Assembly: GCA_002329385.1 (NCBI GenBank)
Contig: DCTR01000024.1
Span: 1 to 14,034 of the forward strand
Direction of reading: 5' to 3'
From: Candidatus Shapirobacteria bacterium UBA1435
GTDB taxonomy: Bacteria > Patescibacteriota > Microgenomatia > UBA12405
DNA: 14,034 nucleotides
A program made the translations under genes and the position numbers. Under the pieces are notes generated by a model. The model ran no database searches. It was not told where the DNA came from and saw only the letters and a program-made list of their open reading frames with translations. Shown here piece by piece: positions 1-6,740 of this stretch (position 1 is the stretch's first letter; each line of letters starts with the position of its first letter).

Positions 1-1
1 G

Positions 2-544
2 GCCGGGCCGGTTACTGTTGGTGCTTTTTTGCTCGACCTCCAGCTCTTTGACCCTTCTTTCTTTTCTCGCCTTGGCGTTCGTGATTCAAAATTGCTTTCT
101 GCCTCCAAAAGGCAGGCCATCGTTTCCTCCTTTCAACGTCAACCCTTCCGCTATTTAACCGTCTCTGCTTCCTCTCTCCAGATAGATCAAAAAGGGATTA
201 ATCTTACCATCAAAGGCTTAATTCTTTTTGTTCTCCAAAAATTTCGTGGCTCTTTTGACTTTTGTCTTATTGATGGTAATTATCCATTTTCTTCGACTTC
301 TGTTAAGTCGGTCGTCCAAGCCGACCAACATTGTTTTTCCGTCGCCTCCGCCTCCATCTGTGCCAAAGTCGCTCGTGATTTAACCATGGACAAATATGAT
401 TCCTTATATCCTGCCTATGGTTTTGGCCAACACAAAGGTTACGGAACCGCCAAACACCTCTCCTCGCTTCATCTTCATGGGCCTTGCCCAATCCATCGTC
501 GTTCCTATCAACCAGTCAAAAAGCTGCTTACCTCCTCTAGTTAA
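2..544 (+). CDS. rnhB: Ribonuclease HII, 5'-truncated by the window edge
   Basis: RNase HII cuts the RNA strand of RNA-DNA hybrids and removes single ribonucleotides from genomic DNA; it is cytoplasmic. The reading frame is open from base 2, before the first possible start (TTG at 29), and the upstream residues (AGPVTVGAFLLD) match the family's N-terminal strand, so the true start lies outside the window. Visible family motifs are GVRDSK (catalytic Asp), LIDGN, the signature ASASICAKVARD, then GYGT, and HGPCPIHRRS near the C-terminus. The first catalytic DEaGRG segment is missing because of the window edge. The coding strand is strikingly pyrimidine-rich. Its stop codon overlaps the stop of the convergent minus-strand gene by 8 bp (537-544). 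No terminator separates the two genes. Confidence 0.93.
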   Translation, partial: AGPVTVGAFLLDLQLFDPSFFSRLGVRDSKLLSASKRQAIVSSFQRQPFRYLTVSASSLQIDQKGINLTIKGLILFVLQKFRGSFDFCLIDGNYPFSSTSVKSVVQADQHCFSVASASICAKVARDLTMDKYDSLYPAYGFGQHKGYGTAKHLSSLHLHGPCPIHRRSYQPVKKLLTSSS

Positions 545-2306
545 CCACCCTTGCCTCTGCTATCATTATCAGCCACCCCCACCCCGCCGCTCCGGCAGCT
601 CCTATTCGCCAGCCCCACCGTCTAATCTTTTCTGGAACCTTTCTGGCTGTTTTGCTGATCACTACTGCTCCCGCCAGCCCCACCAACGGCCACAATATCG
701 CCGCTAGAGGTTTTTCCATAACCAGTTTAACCAACGGTAACCTCAAAAGTGATGTTGCCACATATCCTGCCAGGTCTTTGTTTATCAACCCCGCGCCGCC
801 CTTTCCTGCCCAGACTCCCGCAAACCTCAACTCATCCACCAGTATTCCTAGATAATAATTGTCATCCAACTTGCTTACTCTTACCGTCCAGACTAATAAA
901 TTAATTACCGTCAATGCCGATGCTGTTTTTAGCCATCCTTTCTTTCTCCAGACTATTCCCATTGTCCCGCCCACTATTACTAACCCCGCCTGTACCAAGT
1001 CCAAATTTTCTATCGTTGGCCCGTAATATACCATCCATCCCAACTCTTGGCGTGATCTTAAAATCAATCCATAATTTAGCCCCGTCCACATTAGTCCCCA
1101 ACCGATTCCCTCTCTCCATTCTTTTTTCCATGTTCCCAAAGCCATCCATCCGATAACTACTATCAGCCAGTAGGGAACATACCTCCTTTCCTCTTTTTCT
1201 TCACTATCCATCACCCTGTCCAAAAACGATGATTTATCCGCTACCCAATAATCAGAAAAAACTTGTTTCCCATATATCAACTTCTCTCCGAGTTTTTTAT
1301 TCTCTCGTCCTCCTTCCCACATTTGCCAGTTGCCGACACGAACCTTTATCTTGTCTTGGTAGGCGTTGTTCATTATCTCCCCAAATTCACTCATCGTTAT
1401 CGCTTTAGCCTCTTCTTCAACCAAAAAGTCTAATTGTTTTTCCCATTCCTTTTCCATCCCCACACTCTCCATTCCCACCTCTAGTCCTACTGTAATCTGC
1501 TTAAGTCCTCCGCTACCTTGCCAGTAGTCACCGGCCAGCCTTTTAAAATAGTTTATGTCTTGCCCCGTCTTGGTGTAATCATTGGCTTGCAGAGAAAAAA
1601 GCGACGCTTCTCCTTCTCCGTAGGCCAGCCCCAAATCCCTTTGCGCCCACTGTATTGTTGTTATTCCCAGCCAATCCTCCCTGTCTCTTGCCGGCCTTAA
1701 CATGTTTGTTTTTGCCGGCCAGTAGGGGACACCCCACCACTGCCCCCAGACCCCATAGCCATCGGTTGTTTTTTGGTCTGCCACTATTAGCACGGTTTTT
1801 ACTCCATATTTTTGTTTGATATATTCCAGACTGTAGCTATCAATCCACCACGCTCCTACTGCCTTTGGCCAGTTTCCGAATCTACCTCTAAAATCTTCCC
1901 AGATCGTGTCAATTAGTTTTTTTCTTTGTCTCCTTGAATATCCCGACAAAAATACCACCCCGGGGTCATACCATGGCCGGTTTATTTCATATGCCACCCT
2001 CGCTTTTTTTGCTGTTTTTTCGGTTATTTCCAAAAATACGCCTATCTCTTGTCCCTTGTCGAATGCCTCAATAATTTCTACCAACTCTCCATCGGCCAGC
2101 ACCTCATCCTGTAACAACCACGTCGCCCTAAGTTGCCTTTGGCTTATTGCTTTATAATGGTTTTCGATTGGGGCAAGGCTTTTATCCGCCCAAAACTTTC
2201 TAGCCCTTATCGGGTTGACTATCACTGCGTACTTTTCTTCTTCTCTGGCCGCCACTCCGCCCGCTCCCGCCAGCCACATCATTGCTAATATCAACCACTT
2301 CACCAT
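537..2306 (-). CDS. Secreted/membrane protein: deacetylase-like barrel plus C-terminal membrane segments
   Basis: 589 residues. A signal peptide is likely (residues 1-20, hydrophobic, ending AGGVAA before REEE). Residues about 25-300 look like a divergent polysaccharide-deacetylase (NodB-like) barrel: ATWLLQDEVL, then GQEIGVFLEI where NodB proteins have their metal-binding GHEIGNHT-type motif, then a helix before YGVKTVLIVADQKT and a Trp-rich stretch. The usual metal-ligand histidines are not seen, so catalysis is doubtful. From about residue 380 there are roughly five or six hydrophobic segments, the first starting YVPYWLIVVIGWMALG, and the last near the C-terminus is GAAGAAGWGWLIMIA. The protein probably acts at the cell envelope. 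It lies 43 nt after the helicase stop. TAAAAT sits 5 nt before the ATG, which could be a -10 box of a leaderless transcript. The fold is inferred from motif order only; the function is unknown. Confidence 0.8.
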   Translation of the reverse strand: MVKWLILAMMWLAGAGGVAAREEEKYAVIVNPIRARKFWADKSLAPIENHYKAISQRQLRATWLLQDEVLADGELVEIIEAFDKGQEIGVFLEITEKTAKKARVAYEINRPWYDPGVVFLSGYSRRQRKKLIDTIWEDFRGRFGNWPKAVGAWWIDSYSLEYIKQKYGVKTVLIVADQKTTDGYGVWGQWWGVPYWPAKTNMLRPARDREDWLGITTIQWAQRDLGLAYGEGEASLFSLQANDYTKTGQDINYFKRLAGDYWQGSGGLKQITVGLEVGMESVGMEKEWEKQLDFLVEEEAKAITMSEFGEIMNNAYQDKIKVRVGNWQMWEGGRENKKLGEKLIYGKQVFSDYWVADKSSFLDRVMDSEEKEERRYVPYWLIVVIGWMALGTWKKEWREGIGWGLMWTGLNYGLILRSRQELGWMVYYGPTIENLDLVQAGLVIVGGTMGIVWRKKGWLKTASALTVINLLVWTVRVSKLDDNYYLGILVDELRFAGVWAGKGGAGLINKDLAGYVATSLLRLPLVKLVMEKPLAAILWPLVGLAGAVVISKTARKVPEKIRRWGWRIGAAGAAGWGWLIMIAEARVVN

Positions 2307-2349
2307 TGCCTATTTTAGCTTTTTTGTCTTTGTCTTTTCTTTTTCTATT

Positions 2350-3510
2350 CTAACCGACAATCAACAACTCCTCTTCCGCCCTGGTAACGGCCGTATATAG
2401 CCACCTTCTCCACATCTCCTCGTCGTCTCTCCCGAATCTCTCCTCAAACAGAATAACCTTTTTTGCTTGGCTCCCTTGTGCCTTGTGCACTGTCAATGCA
2501 TAGCCAAAATCAAACAGATCGCCTTCAATTGTTCGCCACCTTTGTTTGGTGAAATTTAGACCGTCGGTTCTATTAAACTGTTCTTTTAACATTAATCCGT
2601 TATATTTGCCCGGTTCTCCGTCCATCTGAATTTCAGTCTCGTACCAATTTTCATTTTTTCTTCTGATCTTATTAATCGTTCCCAGCATTCCATTGAATAC
2701 CTCGGCAATATGGTTGTTTCTTAAACAAATCACTCTGTCTCCGGCTTCCGGATCCTCCCCTTCAAACCCTACCAATTGTCTAATATGTCTATTCAGTCTT
2801 ACCCTGGTGCTGTTATACCCGCACAATATTAATGTCTCATGGTTATATTTTCTTAATTCCTCCTCTATCAATTCTTGTGTTTCTGGTAATTCCCGCCTTA
2901 TCTTTTTCACCCCATCGCTGTAGTTAATTGCCGGAATTATTCCCCTCTCTCTCGCCCAAACCGACAGTTTAATAATTGGATTTTCCCTGGCCTGTCTATG
3001 TATTTCCTCCAGTTTCAGCATCGGCTTCTCCATCAGGTTAAAATTGCCGTTTATTGGCGGCAACTGCCCATGGTCTCCTACGGCAATTATTGGTAGTCCA
3101 TATGACCTTAAATCGGCCCAGATTTCTCCGTCCACCATCGACGCCTCGTCAACTATAATCAAGTCTGTTTCCACCGCCTCCCTCTTTTTCCAGCCGACTA
3201 TTTCCTTTTTCTCGTTTTCAATCGGCGAATAGATTAAGCCGTGAATCGTGCTGACGCTGTCTTGCTCATAAAGTCCGCCTGCTTCCGCTAATTTGTTTTT
3301 CAACACCCTTGTCGCTTTCCCGGTGAAACTGCAAAACGCCACCTTCAGCTTTTTATTTTTCCTGGCTAAATTTTTTCTTACCCAGCCGATTAGTGTTGTT
3401 TTCCCTGTTCCTGCAAACCCTCCCACTGTCACATATTGTTTTTCTCTCTTGCCGCCAAACCAGCCGACTAATTCGTTGGTTACTTTTTTTTGATCCTTAG
3501 ATAATTCCAT
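2350..3510 (-). CDS. Compact RecD/Dda-like superfamily 1B DNA helicase
   Basis: 386-residue ATP-dependent helicase of the RecD/Dda type (AAA_30 plus UvrD_C_2 domains), expected to unwind DNA 5'-3' in repair or recombination. Visible motifs: Walker A GFAGTGKTT at about residues 31-39, FTGKA at 62-66 (motif Ia), Walker B IIVDEASMVD at 118-127, motif III GDHGQLPP at 145-152, ALTVHKAQGSQ (motif V) and YTAVTRAEEELL (motif VI) just before the C-terminus. RecD2 proteins are about twice as long with an N-terminal extension that is absent here, so this is closer to the short phage Dda layout. It follows queH by 8 nt, so it is probably co-transcribed. The ATG is preceded by TCAAAGAT with no convincing Shine-Dalgarno. 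It could serve general repair or be of phage origin; the helicase call itself is secure. Confidence 0.92.
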   Translation of the reverse strand: MELSKDQKKVTNELVGWFGGKREKQYVTVGGFAGTGKTTLIGWVRKNLARKNKKLKVAFCSFTGKATRVLKNKLAEAGGLYEQDSVSTIHGLIYSPIENEKKEIVGWKKREAVETDLIIVDEASMVDGEIWADLRSYGLPIIAVGDHGQLPPINGNFNLMEKPMLKLEEIHRQARENPIIKLSVWARERGIIPAINYSDGVKKIRRELPETQELIEEELRKYNHETLILCGYNSTRVRLNRHIRQLVGFEGEDPEAGDRVICLRNNHIAEVFNGMLGTINKIRRKNENWYETEIQMDGEPGKYNGLMLKEQFNRTDGLNFTKQRWRTIEGDLFDFGYALTVHKAQGSQAKKVILFEERFGRDDEEMWRRWLYTAVTRAEEELLIVG

Positions 3511-3518
3511 ATCTTTGA

Positions 3519-4037
3519 CTAATCTCGTGTGTAATATTTTTCCTCAAACCTCTCTTTCAGCGAATCCACACAGCCGCAAAAAAACTGCTTATAAAAACCA
3601 CTTGTTGGCTCGTCTGTCATCTTACCAGGCGTCTCAAACTTAACCCCGAGCCTGTTTCCTGCTGTCTTTCCTAAACACGTTATCTTTTTTTGGTCCTGGT
3701 GCTTGCTCGCCAGCAATGTTGTCGAAAAACAGTCAAAATGCTTATTTCTAGCCTGTTCTGCTGTCTTTTCAATTCTAAGTTTCCAGCATTTTTCACATCT
3801 TCCTTTGTTTCCTTCTATTGCCTCAAAAAACTCCTTTGGTCTCCAGTCGGGGATTATCATTTCTATTTCTAACTCCTTTGCCACCTCTCTCACTGCCGCC
3901 AGCCTTGACTGGTATTCCGATCTGGGGTGGATATTGGGGTTATAAAAATAACCCACCACCTCAAAACTTTCCTTTGACCATGATTTCCACACCTTCAACA
4001 AACAGTCTGCACAGCAAGTGTGAACCAGGATTCTCAT
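3519..4037 (-). CDS. queH: Epoxyqueuosine reductase QueH
   Basis: QueH reduces epoxyqueuosine to queuosine in the anticodon loop of certain tRNAs, the last step of queuosine synthesis; it is the non-orthologous replacement of QueG. The 172 residues carry the family's cysteine set: HTCCADC (Cys8, Cys9, Cys12), FYNPNIHPRSEYQSR, GRCEKCWKLR (Cys81, Cys84), FSTTLLASKHQD, and FYKQFFCGC (Cys154, Cys156) in place of the usual YRQxYCGC. These Cys bind an iron-sulfur cluster and a metal in characterised members. The ATG lies 1 nt after the DUF4342 stop (TAAGATG), so the two are translationally coupled. No other queuosine gene is visible here, so the cell either encodes them elsewhere or salvages a precursor. 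Confidence 0.94.
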   Translation of the reverse strand: MRILVHTCCADCLLKVWKSWSKESFEVVGYFYNPNIHPRSEYQSRLAAVREVAKELEIEMIIPDWRPKEFFEAIEGNKGRCEKCWKLRIEKTAEQARNKHFDCFSTTLLASKHQDQKKITCLGKTAGNRLGVKFETPGKMTDEPTSGFYKQFFCGCVDSLKERFEEKYYTRD

Positions 4038-4038
4038 C

Positions 4039-4287
4039 TTATTCTTTTCTTTCTACCTTGATCGTGCATTCCGTCACCAGGGCCGCCACCGCCCCTACCG
4101 CCGCCAGGGCCGGCGCCAACACTGCTCCCACCACCCCGATTGTCAAAGGAATCACGATCAGCACTTTACCGTCTTTGTTAAGTATCGATATCTGGCGTAT
4201 ATTTCCTTCGTTTATTAGCTCTTTTATTTTTCTGATTAAATCCTCCCCCTTAACTTCAAAGGTATCTTTTTTGTTTTCCTTTTTCAT
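4039..4287 (-). CDS. DUF4342 family small protein
   Basis: About 82 residues, matching DUF4342: a short charged N-terminus, a helical segment EVKGEDLIRKIKELINEGN, a strand-like RQISILNKDGKVLIVIPL, a Gly/Ala-rich hydrophobic stretch (TIGVVGAVLAPALAAVGAVA) that probably spans or inserts into the membrane, and the ending ECTIKVER. The family is widespread but functionally uncharacterised. I use the ATG at 4287 rather than the TTG three codons upstream. It sits 18 nt after the tspO stop and 1 nt before queH, so it is the middle gene of a tight three-gene run. No clear Shine-Dalgarno is seen. Confidence 0.88.
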   Translation of the reverse strand: MKKENKKDTFEVKGEDLIRKIKELINEGNIRQISILNKDGKVLIVIPLTIGVVGAVLAPALAAVGAVAALVTECTIKVERKE

Positions 4288-4305
4288 AAAATTCAAATCA
4301 ATAAC

Positions 4306-4776
4306 TTAACGGTTAAGCCAATAAATTGCCCCATTTAACACCGTCGCAAAACTTACCCAGGCCAAATAGGGGACCATTAACCACCCTGCCAACTTTGATA
4401 TCCGCCAAAAATTTCTGGTCGTCGCCCATATCGCCACCACCAGCAGAAGGATTTGCCCGAAGGCTAGACCTGGGTTCTCCAAGCCGAAAAACCAAAACGA
4501 CCACAAGATGTTAAATAATAACTGCACCCAGAAAAGTTTGATTGCCCTTTTATTCTCCTTTTTTTCTCTCCAGACCAAATACCACGCCACTCCCATCAGT
4601 AAATAAAGCATTGTCCATACTGGTCCAAACAGCCAGTTCGGTGGGCTAAACCAGGGTTTGTTTAGTCCGGCATACCACCCGCCGATTTTTGGTGTTGTTG
4701 CCAAAGCCCCTATTCCCCCCGCCGCCTGACACACAATAATGCAAAAAATTAGTTTTGTTTTTTCTTGTATTTTCAT
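4306..4776 (-). CDS. tspO: TspO/MBR family tryptophan-rich membrane protein
   Basis: TspO proteins are five-helix membrane proteins that bind porphyrins and, in animals, cholesterol; bacterial members are linked to tetrapyrrole and oxidative-stress responses. The 156 residues match the family length. Diagnostic parts: GWYAGLNKPWFSPPNWLFGP followed by VWTMLYLLMGVAWYLVW (residues about 33-70), then VQLLFNILWSFWFFGLENPG, and a last helix starting PYLAWVSFATVLN. The tryptophan and proline positions are conserved. It is the first gene after a 0.3 kb gap and heads the tspO-DUF4342-queH run. An ATG in AATAACCATG is the start; there is no good Shine-Dalgarno. A palindrome about 85-105 nt upstream could be a regulator site. 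Confidence 0.94.
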   Translation of the reverse strand: MKIQEKTKLIFCIIVCQAAGGIGALATTPKIGGWYAGLNKPWFSPPNWLFGPVWTMLYLLMGVAWYLVWREKKENKRAIKLFWVQLLFNILWSFWFFGLENPGLAFGQILLLVVAIWATTRNFWRISKLAGWLMVPYLAWVSFATVLNGAIYWLNR

Positions 4777-5082
4777 GGTTATTTATTTCTCAAATTTCAT
4801 ATACTCCAGCCTTCAGGCCGAAGACGAGATAGACTAATATTTTCGGTAGGCAACATATAACTATGGTCTGGAGACTATAGTTTATATTTTACGTCAAAAA
4901 CCCACCGCTTCCCATCCTTCATTTTGCTGGCCAGCTTTGGCTCATCATTACTAAGCTTCTCAACATCACCCAGTCGGCCAATGCCAGCCCTATCATCACT
5001 CCTTTAATCCAATGCCTCCTCCAGTCCATAACTACTTATACCCAAACAAAACCCGAATGTCAACTTCTTATTGGTTTTCCTA
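4777..5082. other. Gap upstream of tspO, mostly non-coding
   Basis: About 300 bp without a confident gene. It holds a near-perfect palindrome at 4861-4880 and the short dyad GCCTTCAGGC. On minus, 4919-5029 is open for 36 residues (begins MDWRRHWIKGVMIGLA and continues hydrophobic), which could be a tiny membrane peptide, but no family or ribosome site supports it. The promoter of the tspO operon is expected here, yet no clear -35/-10 pair was found. Confidence 0.5.
4861..4880. repeat. Imperfect palindrome upstream of tspO
   Basis: CTATGGTCT-GG-AGACTATAG: two 9-nt arms that pair with one G-T wobble around a 2-nt centre. Its size and place suggest an operator for a dimeric regulator rather than a terminator, since no T-run follows. 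No regulator gene is in the window. Confidence 0.45.
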
Positions 5083-5559
5083 TTATGAAATTTTTGCCAA
5101 TCCTACAACGTAATTATTACCATACTTTTTTGCACACTTCGGGCAGGTAGTATAGTAAAAATATACTTTTTCCGGCTTCTTGCCTGTTTCCTTTTCGGCC
5201 TGTTTTATTATCTTTCCATACCAATCTTTAGCCTCCTGGTAAGGTCCTTCAAAAACCTGTGTTAAGAATGTCCCCGACATCTTCACGTTTTCCATTCCTT
5301 CCACCTCTTTATTTACCGCCATATACTGATAACTTTTCCATGCTCCCGCCTCCTCCGATAACAAAATCCAATCTTTTGCTTCCACCTCCGCCCCGCCATC
5401 TTTAACCTTTTTCCACATCTTTGTGATGATTTGCCCCATATTTATCGGCACATGCAGTATGCTTCTAACTGTCCCTTTTACGAATAATTTATCCTTCCAG
5501 ACTATTTTTCTTTCCCAGCTGTCAGGGTCAAATCTTAGACAACACACGTCTTTTTCCAT
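5083..5559 (-). CDS. Conserved GyrI-like protein with C-terminal CPKC motif (often labelled 'hydrolase')
   Basis: 158 residues, no signal peptide or membrane segment, so cytoplasmic. It resembles a family often annotated only as 'hydrolase': an N-terminal CCLRFDPDSWE segment, KLFVKGTVRSILHVPINMG, WILLSEEAGAW, then MENVKMSGTFLTQVFEGPY, which recalls the ligand-binding half of GyrI-like domains, and a C-terminal YFYYTTCPKCAKKYGNNYVV with Cys139 and Cys142. The two-Cys motif could bind a metal or act as a thiol pair. The ATG lies 16 nt after the stop of the upstream membrane-anchored gene, in an AT-only spacer with no Shine-Dalgarno. The hydrolase label is inherited annotation; no catalytic motif is visible, so the function is open. 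Confidence 0.75.
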   Translation of the reverse strand: MEKDVCCLRFDPDSWERKIVWKDKLFVKGTVRSILHVPINMGQIITKMWKKVKDGGAEVEAKDWILLSEEAGAWKSYQYMAVNKEVEGMENVKMSGTFLTQVFEGPYQEAKDWYGKIIKQAEKETGKKPEKVYFYYTTCPKCAKKYGNNYVVGLAKIS

Positions 5560-5575
5560 GTTTTTTAATAAATTA

Positions 5576-6019
5576 TTAATTGTCTAACATTTCCCATCCG
5601 CCAATCAACATCTCTCCCTTTTCCATCCCAACCGTAACCCTTGCCTTCAAATCAATGTGGCCATCTTCATATTTAATCACCGCCATGTTTGGCTTCTCCA
5701 TCTCTATGTCGTAAATATAAAATTTCCCGCCCAGCACTTCTTTTACCGGCGACAATTCTGACAGATGTTCGTTCAGATAGTCCTTTATTTCCTCCTTCGA
5801 AAAACACTCCTCTTCCCAGACTCTCAAACACTTTTTCTTATTTTCACACCATCCGTAGCCTGCCGCCGTTAAACATCCCTCCTCGTCTGCCTCTCCCCCA
5901 ATTATTGTTTTCTCTGCCAGCTGCCTGTCAATTATCTGTTCCCGCCAGGCCACTGCCGCTAATCCTATTGTTATTGCCACCGCTGTCACTATTATCTTTT
6001 CTAGTTCTTTTTTGTCCAT
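5576..6019 (-). CDS. Membrane-anchored protein with a four-cysteine GCL..AGYxWC..KxKC.RxWEExC module
   Basis: 147 residues. Residues about 8-25 are a single hydrophobic N-terminal anchor, so the rest should face outside. Just after it is a compact cysteine module, GCLTAAGYGWCENKKKCLRV then WEEEC (Cys49, 58, 64, 72), a motif I recognise from short exported proteins of CPR bacteria and archaea; two disulfides or a metal site are plausible. The C-terminal half (FYIYDIEMEKPNMAVIKYED and following) looks like a small beta-rich domain. Transcription likely starts 5-6 nt before the ATG from TATAAT at 6036-6031, leaving no room for a ribosome site. It heads the run with the GyrI-like gene. Function unknown. 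Confidence 0.75.
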   Translation of the reverse strand: MDKKELEKIIVTAVAITIGLAAVAWREQIIDRQLAEKTIIGGEADEEGCLTAAGYGWCENKKKCLRVWEEECFSKEEIKDYLNEHLSELSPVKEVLGGKFYIYDIEMEKPNMAVIKYEDGHIDLKARVTVGMEKGEMLIGGWEMLDN

Positions 6020-6030
6020 CGTCTAAATCA

Positions 6031-6038
6031 ATTATACT
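6031..6038. promoter_or_regulatory. Overlapping divergent -10 boxes
   Basis: ATTATACT reads TATAAT on minus (6036-6031) and TATACT on plus (6033-6038). The minus start codon is 11 nt downstream and the plus start codon 12 nt downstream, so both mRNAs would have leaders of only about 5 nt. The two boxes share four bases, so RNA polymerase could open only one direction at a time. Confidence 0.55.
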
Positions 6039-6050
6039 ATCGTTATCTGT

Positions 6051-6560
6051 ATGCTGCTTACTCCCAAGATCCGCCAGGCAATTAAGCTCTCAGCCACCCA
6101 ACACCAATCCCAAAAACGGCACGACAGCATAACTCCTTTTATCGTCCACCCCGTCGAAGTGGCTTTTCTTGTTGCCGGTTGCACCCCGGACGAAGACACT
6201 ATCTGCGCCGCCCTGCTCCATGATGTTTTGGAAGACACCCAAGGTTGCTCTGCGGATGATCTTAAAAGTATCTTTGGTCAAACTGTCGCCGATTATGTCC
6301 AGCTCCTTTCCGAACCACCTTCTCCAAGCTTGTCCTGGGTAGAGAAGCATCAGCTTTTTCTTGACACCCTTCAAGCCTCCCCTCCCCAGGTTATCTTAAT
6401 CTCTCTTGCCGATAAATACGCCAATCTTTCCCAGGGTAATCCCCGCCCCGACAGAAAGTGGTACTACCAGCGCCTAATCGAAATTTATCAATCCTGTCCT
6501 CAAGCCGCATCCACTCCACTATTTGCCGAGTTTAGGATGATTGTCGATAAAGTTTCCTAA
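6051..6560 (+). CDS. HD-domain (p)ppGpp hydrolase-like protein, SpoT/Mesh1 type
   Basis: 169 residues, matching the stand-alone HD hydrolase domain of RelA/SpoT proteins (Mesh1-like small alarmone hydrolases), which remove the 3'-pyrophosphate of (p)ppGpp using Mn2+. Motifs: HQSQKRH, PFIVHPVEVA (His33), AALLHDVLEDT (His57, Asp58, with the following Glu-Asp-Thr), a FGQTVADYV helix, and ISLADKYANL (Asp121). These are the metal ligands and the HDxxED-type signature. There is no synthetase, TGS or ACT domain. The ATG at 6051 is about 5 nt after the expected transcription start. The gene is alone on the plus strand between two minus runs. Its coding strand is C-rich and G-poor. A related HD phosphohydrolase acting on another nucleotide is possible. 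Confidence 0.85.
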   Translation: MLLTPKIRQAIKLSATQHQSQKRHDSITPFIVHPVEVAFLVAGCTPDEDTICAALLHDVLEDTQGCSADDLKSIFGQTVADYVQLLSEPPSPSLSWVEKHQLFLDTLQASPPQVILISLADKYANLSQGNPRPDRKWYYQRLIEIYQSCPQAASTPLFAEFRMIVDKVS

Positions 6561-6570
6561 TTTAACAACC

Positions 6571-6600
6571 AAAAAACGCCCGCTTTTTATTTGCCGGGCG
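6571..6600 (-). terminator. Rho-independent terminator of the flavodoxin-DUF2177-DUF1295 operon
   Basis: Read on minus: CGCCCG (6600-6595), a 12-nt loop, CGGGCG (6582-6577), then TTTTTT (6576-6571). The T-run is on the minus side, so it ends minus transcription and leaves a 3' UTR of about 140 nt after the DUF1295 stop. On plus it follows the HD gene by 16 nt but has only CTTCTT after the stem, so it may slow that transcript too. Confidence 0.75.
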
Positions 6601-6631
6601 CTTCTTGGGGAGAGAGTGTGCTTCAGGCATT

Positions 6632-6651
6632 TTGTTGGCCAAGGCCAACAA
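6632..6651. repeat. Near-perfect 20-bp palindrome in the DUF1295 3' UTR
   Basis: TTGTTGGCC-AA-GGCCAACAA: 9-nt perfect arms with a 2-nt centre. It lies between the DUF1295 stop and the terminator, so it would form a strong hairpin in the operon's 3' UTR. No T-run follows in either direction. It could protect the mRNA end or be a protein site. Confidence 0.55.
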
Positions 6652-6740
6652 TCTACCTTGTCTTCATTATCCGGTCCGATTCTGAAAATAAGCTTAATTT
6701 GCTGACGGGCTGTTTTCTTGCTCGTCCTTCTTGTTGACAG

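Noticed and set aside
3818..4309. 163-residue plus-strand frame
   Set aside because: It is antisense to queH and DUF4342, which have clear family motifs; low-complexity Ser/Thr/Pro composition.
5689..6132. 147-residue plus-strand frame crossing the divergent promoter
   Set aside because: Pro/Leu/Ser-rich shadow of the minus gene; overlaps the HD gene start in another frame.
6601..6740. Possible tRNA or small RNA gene between the convergent genes
   Set aside because: No cloverleaf or T-loop pattern; only the palindrome and terminator are supported.
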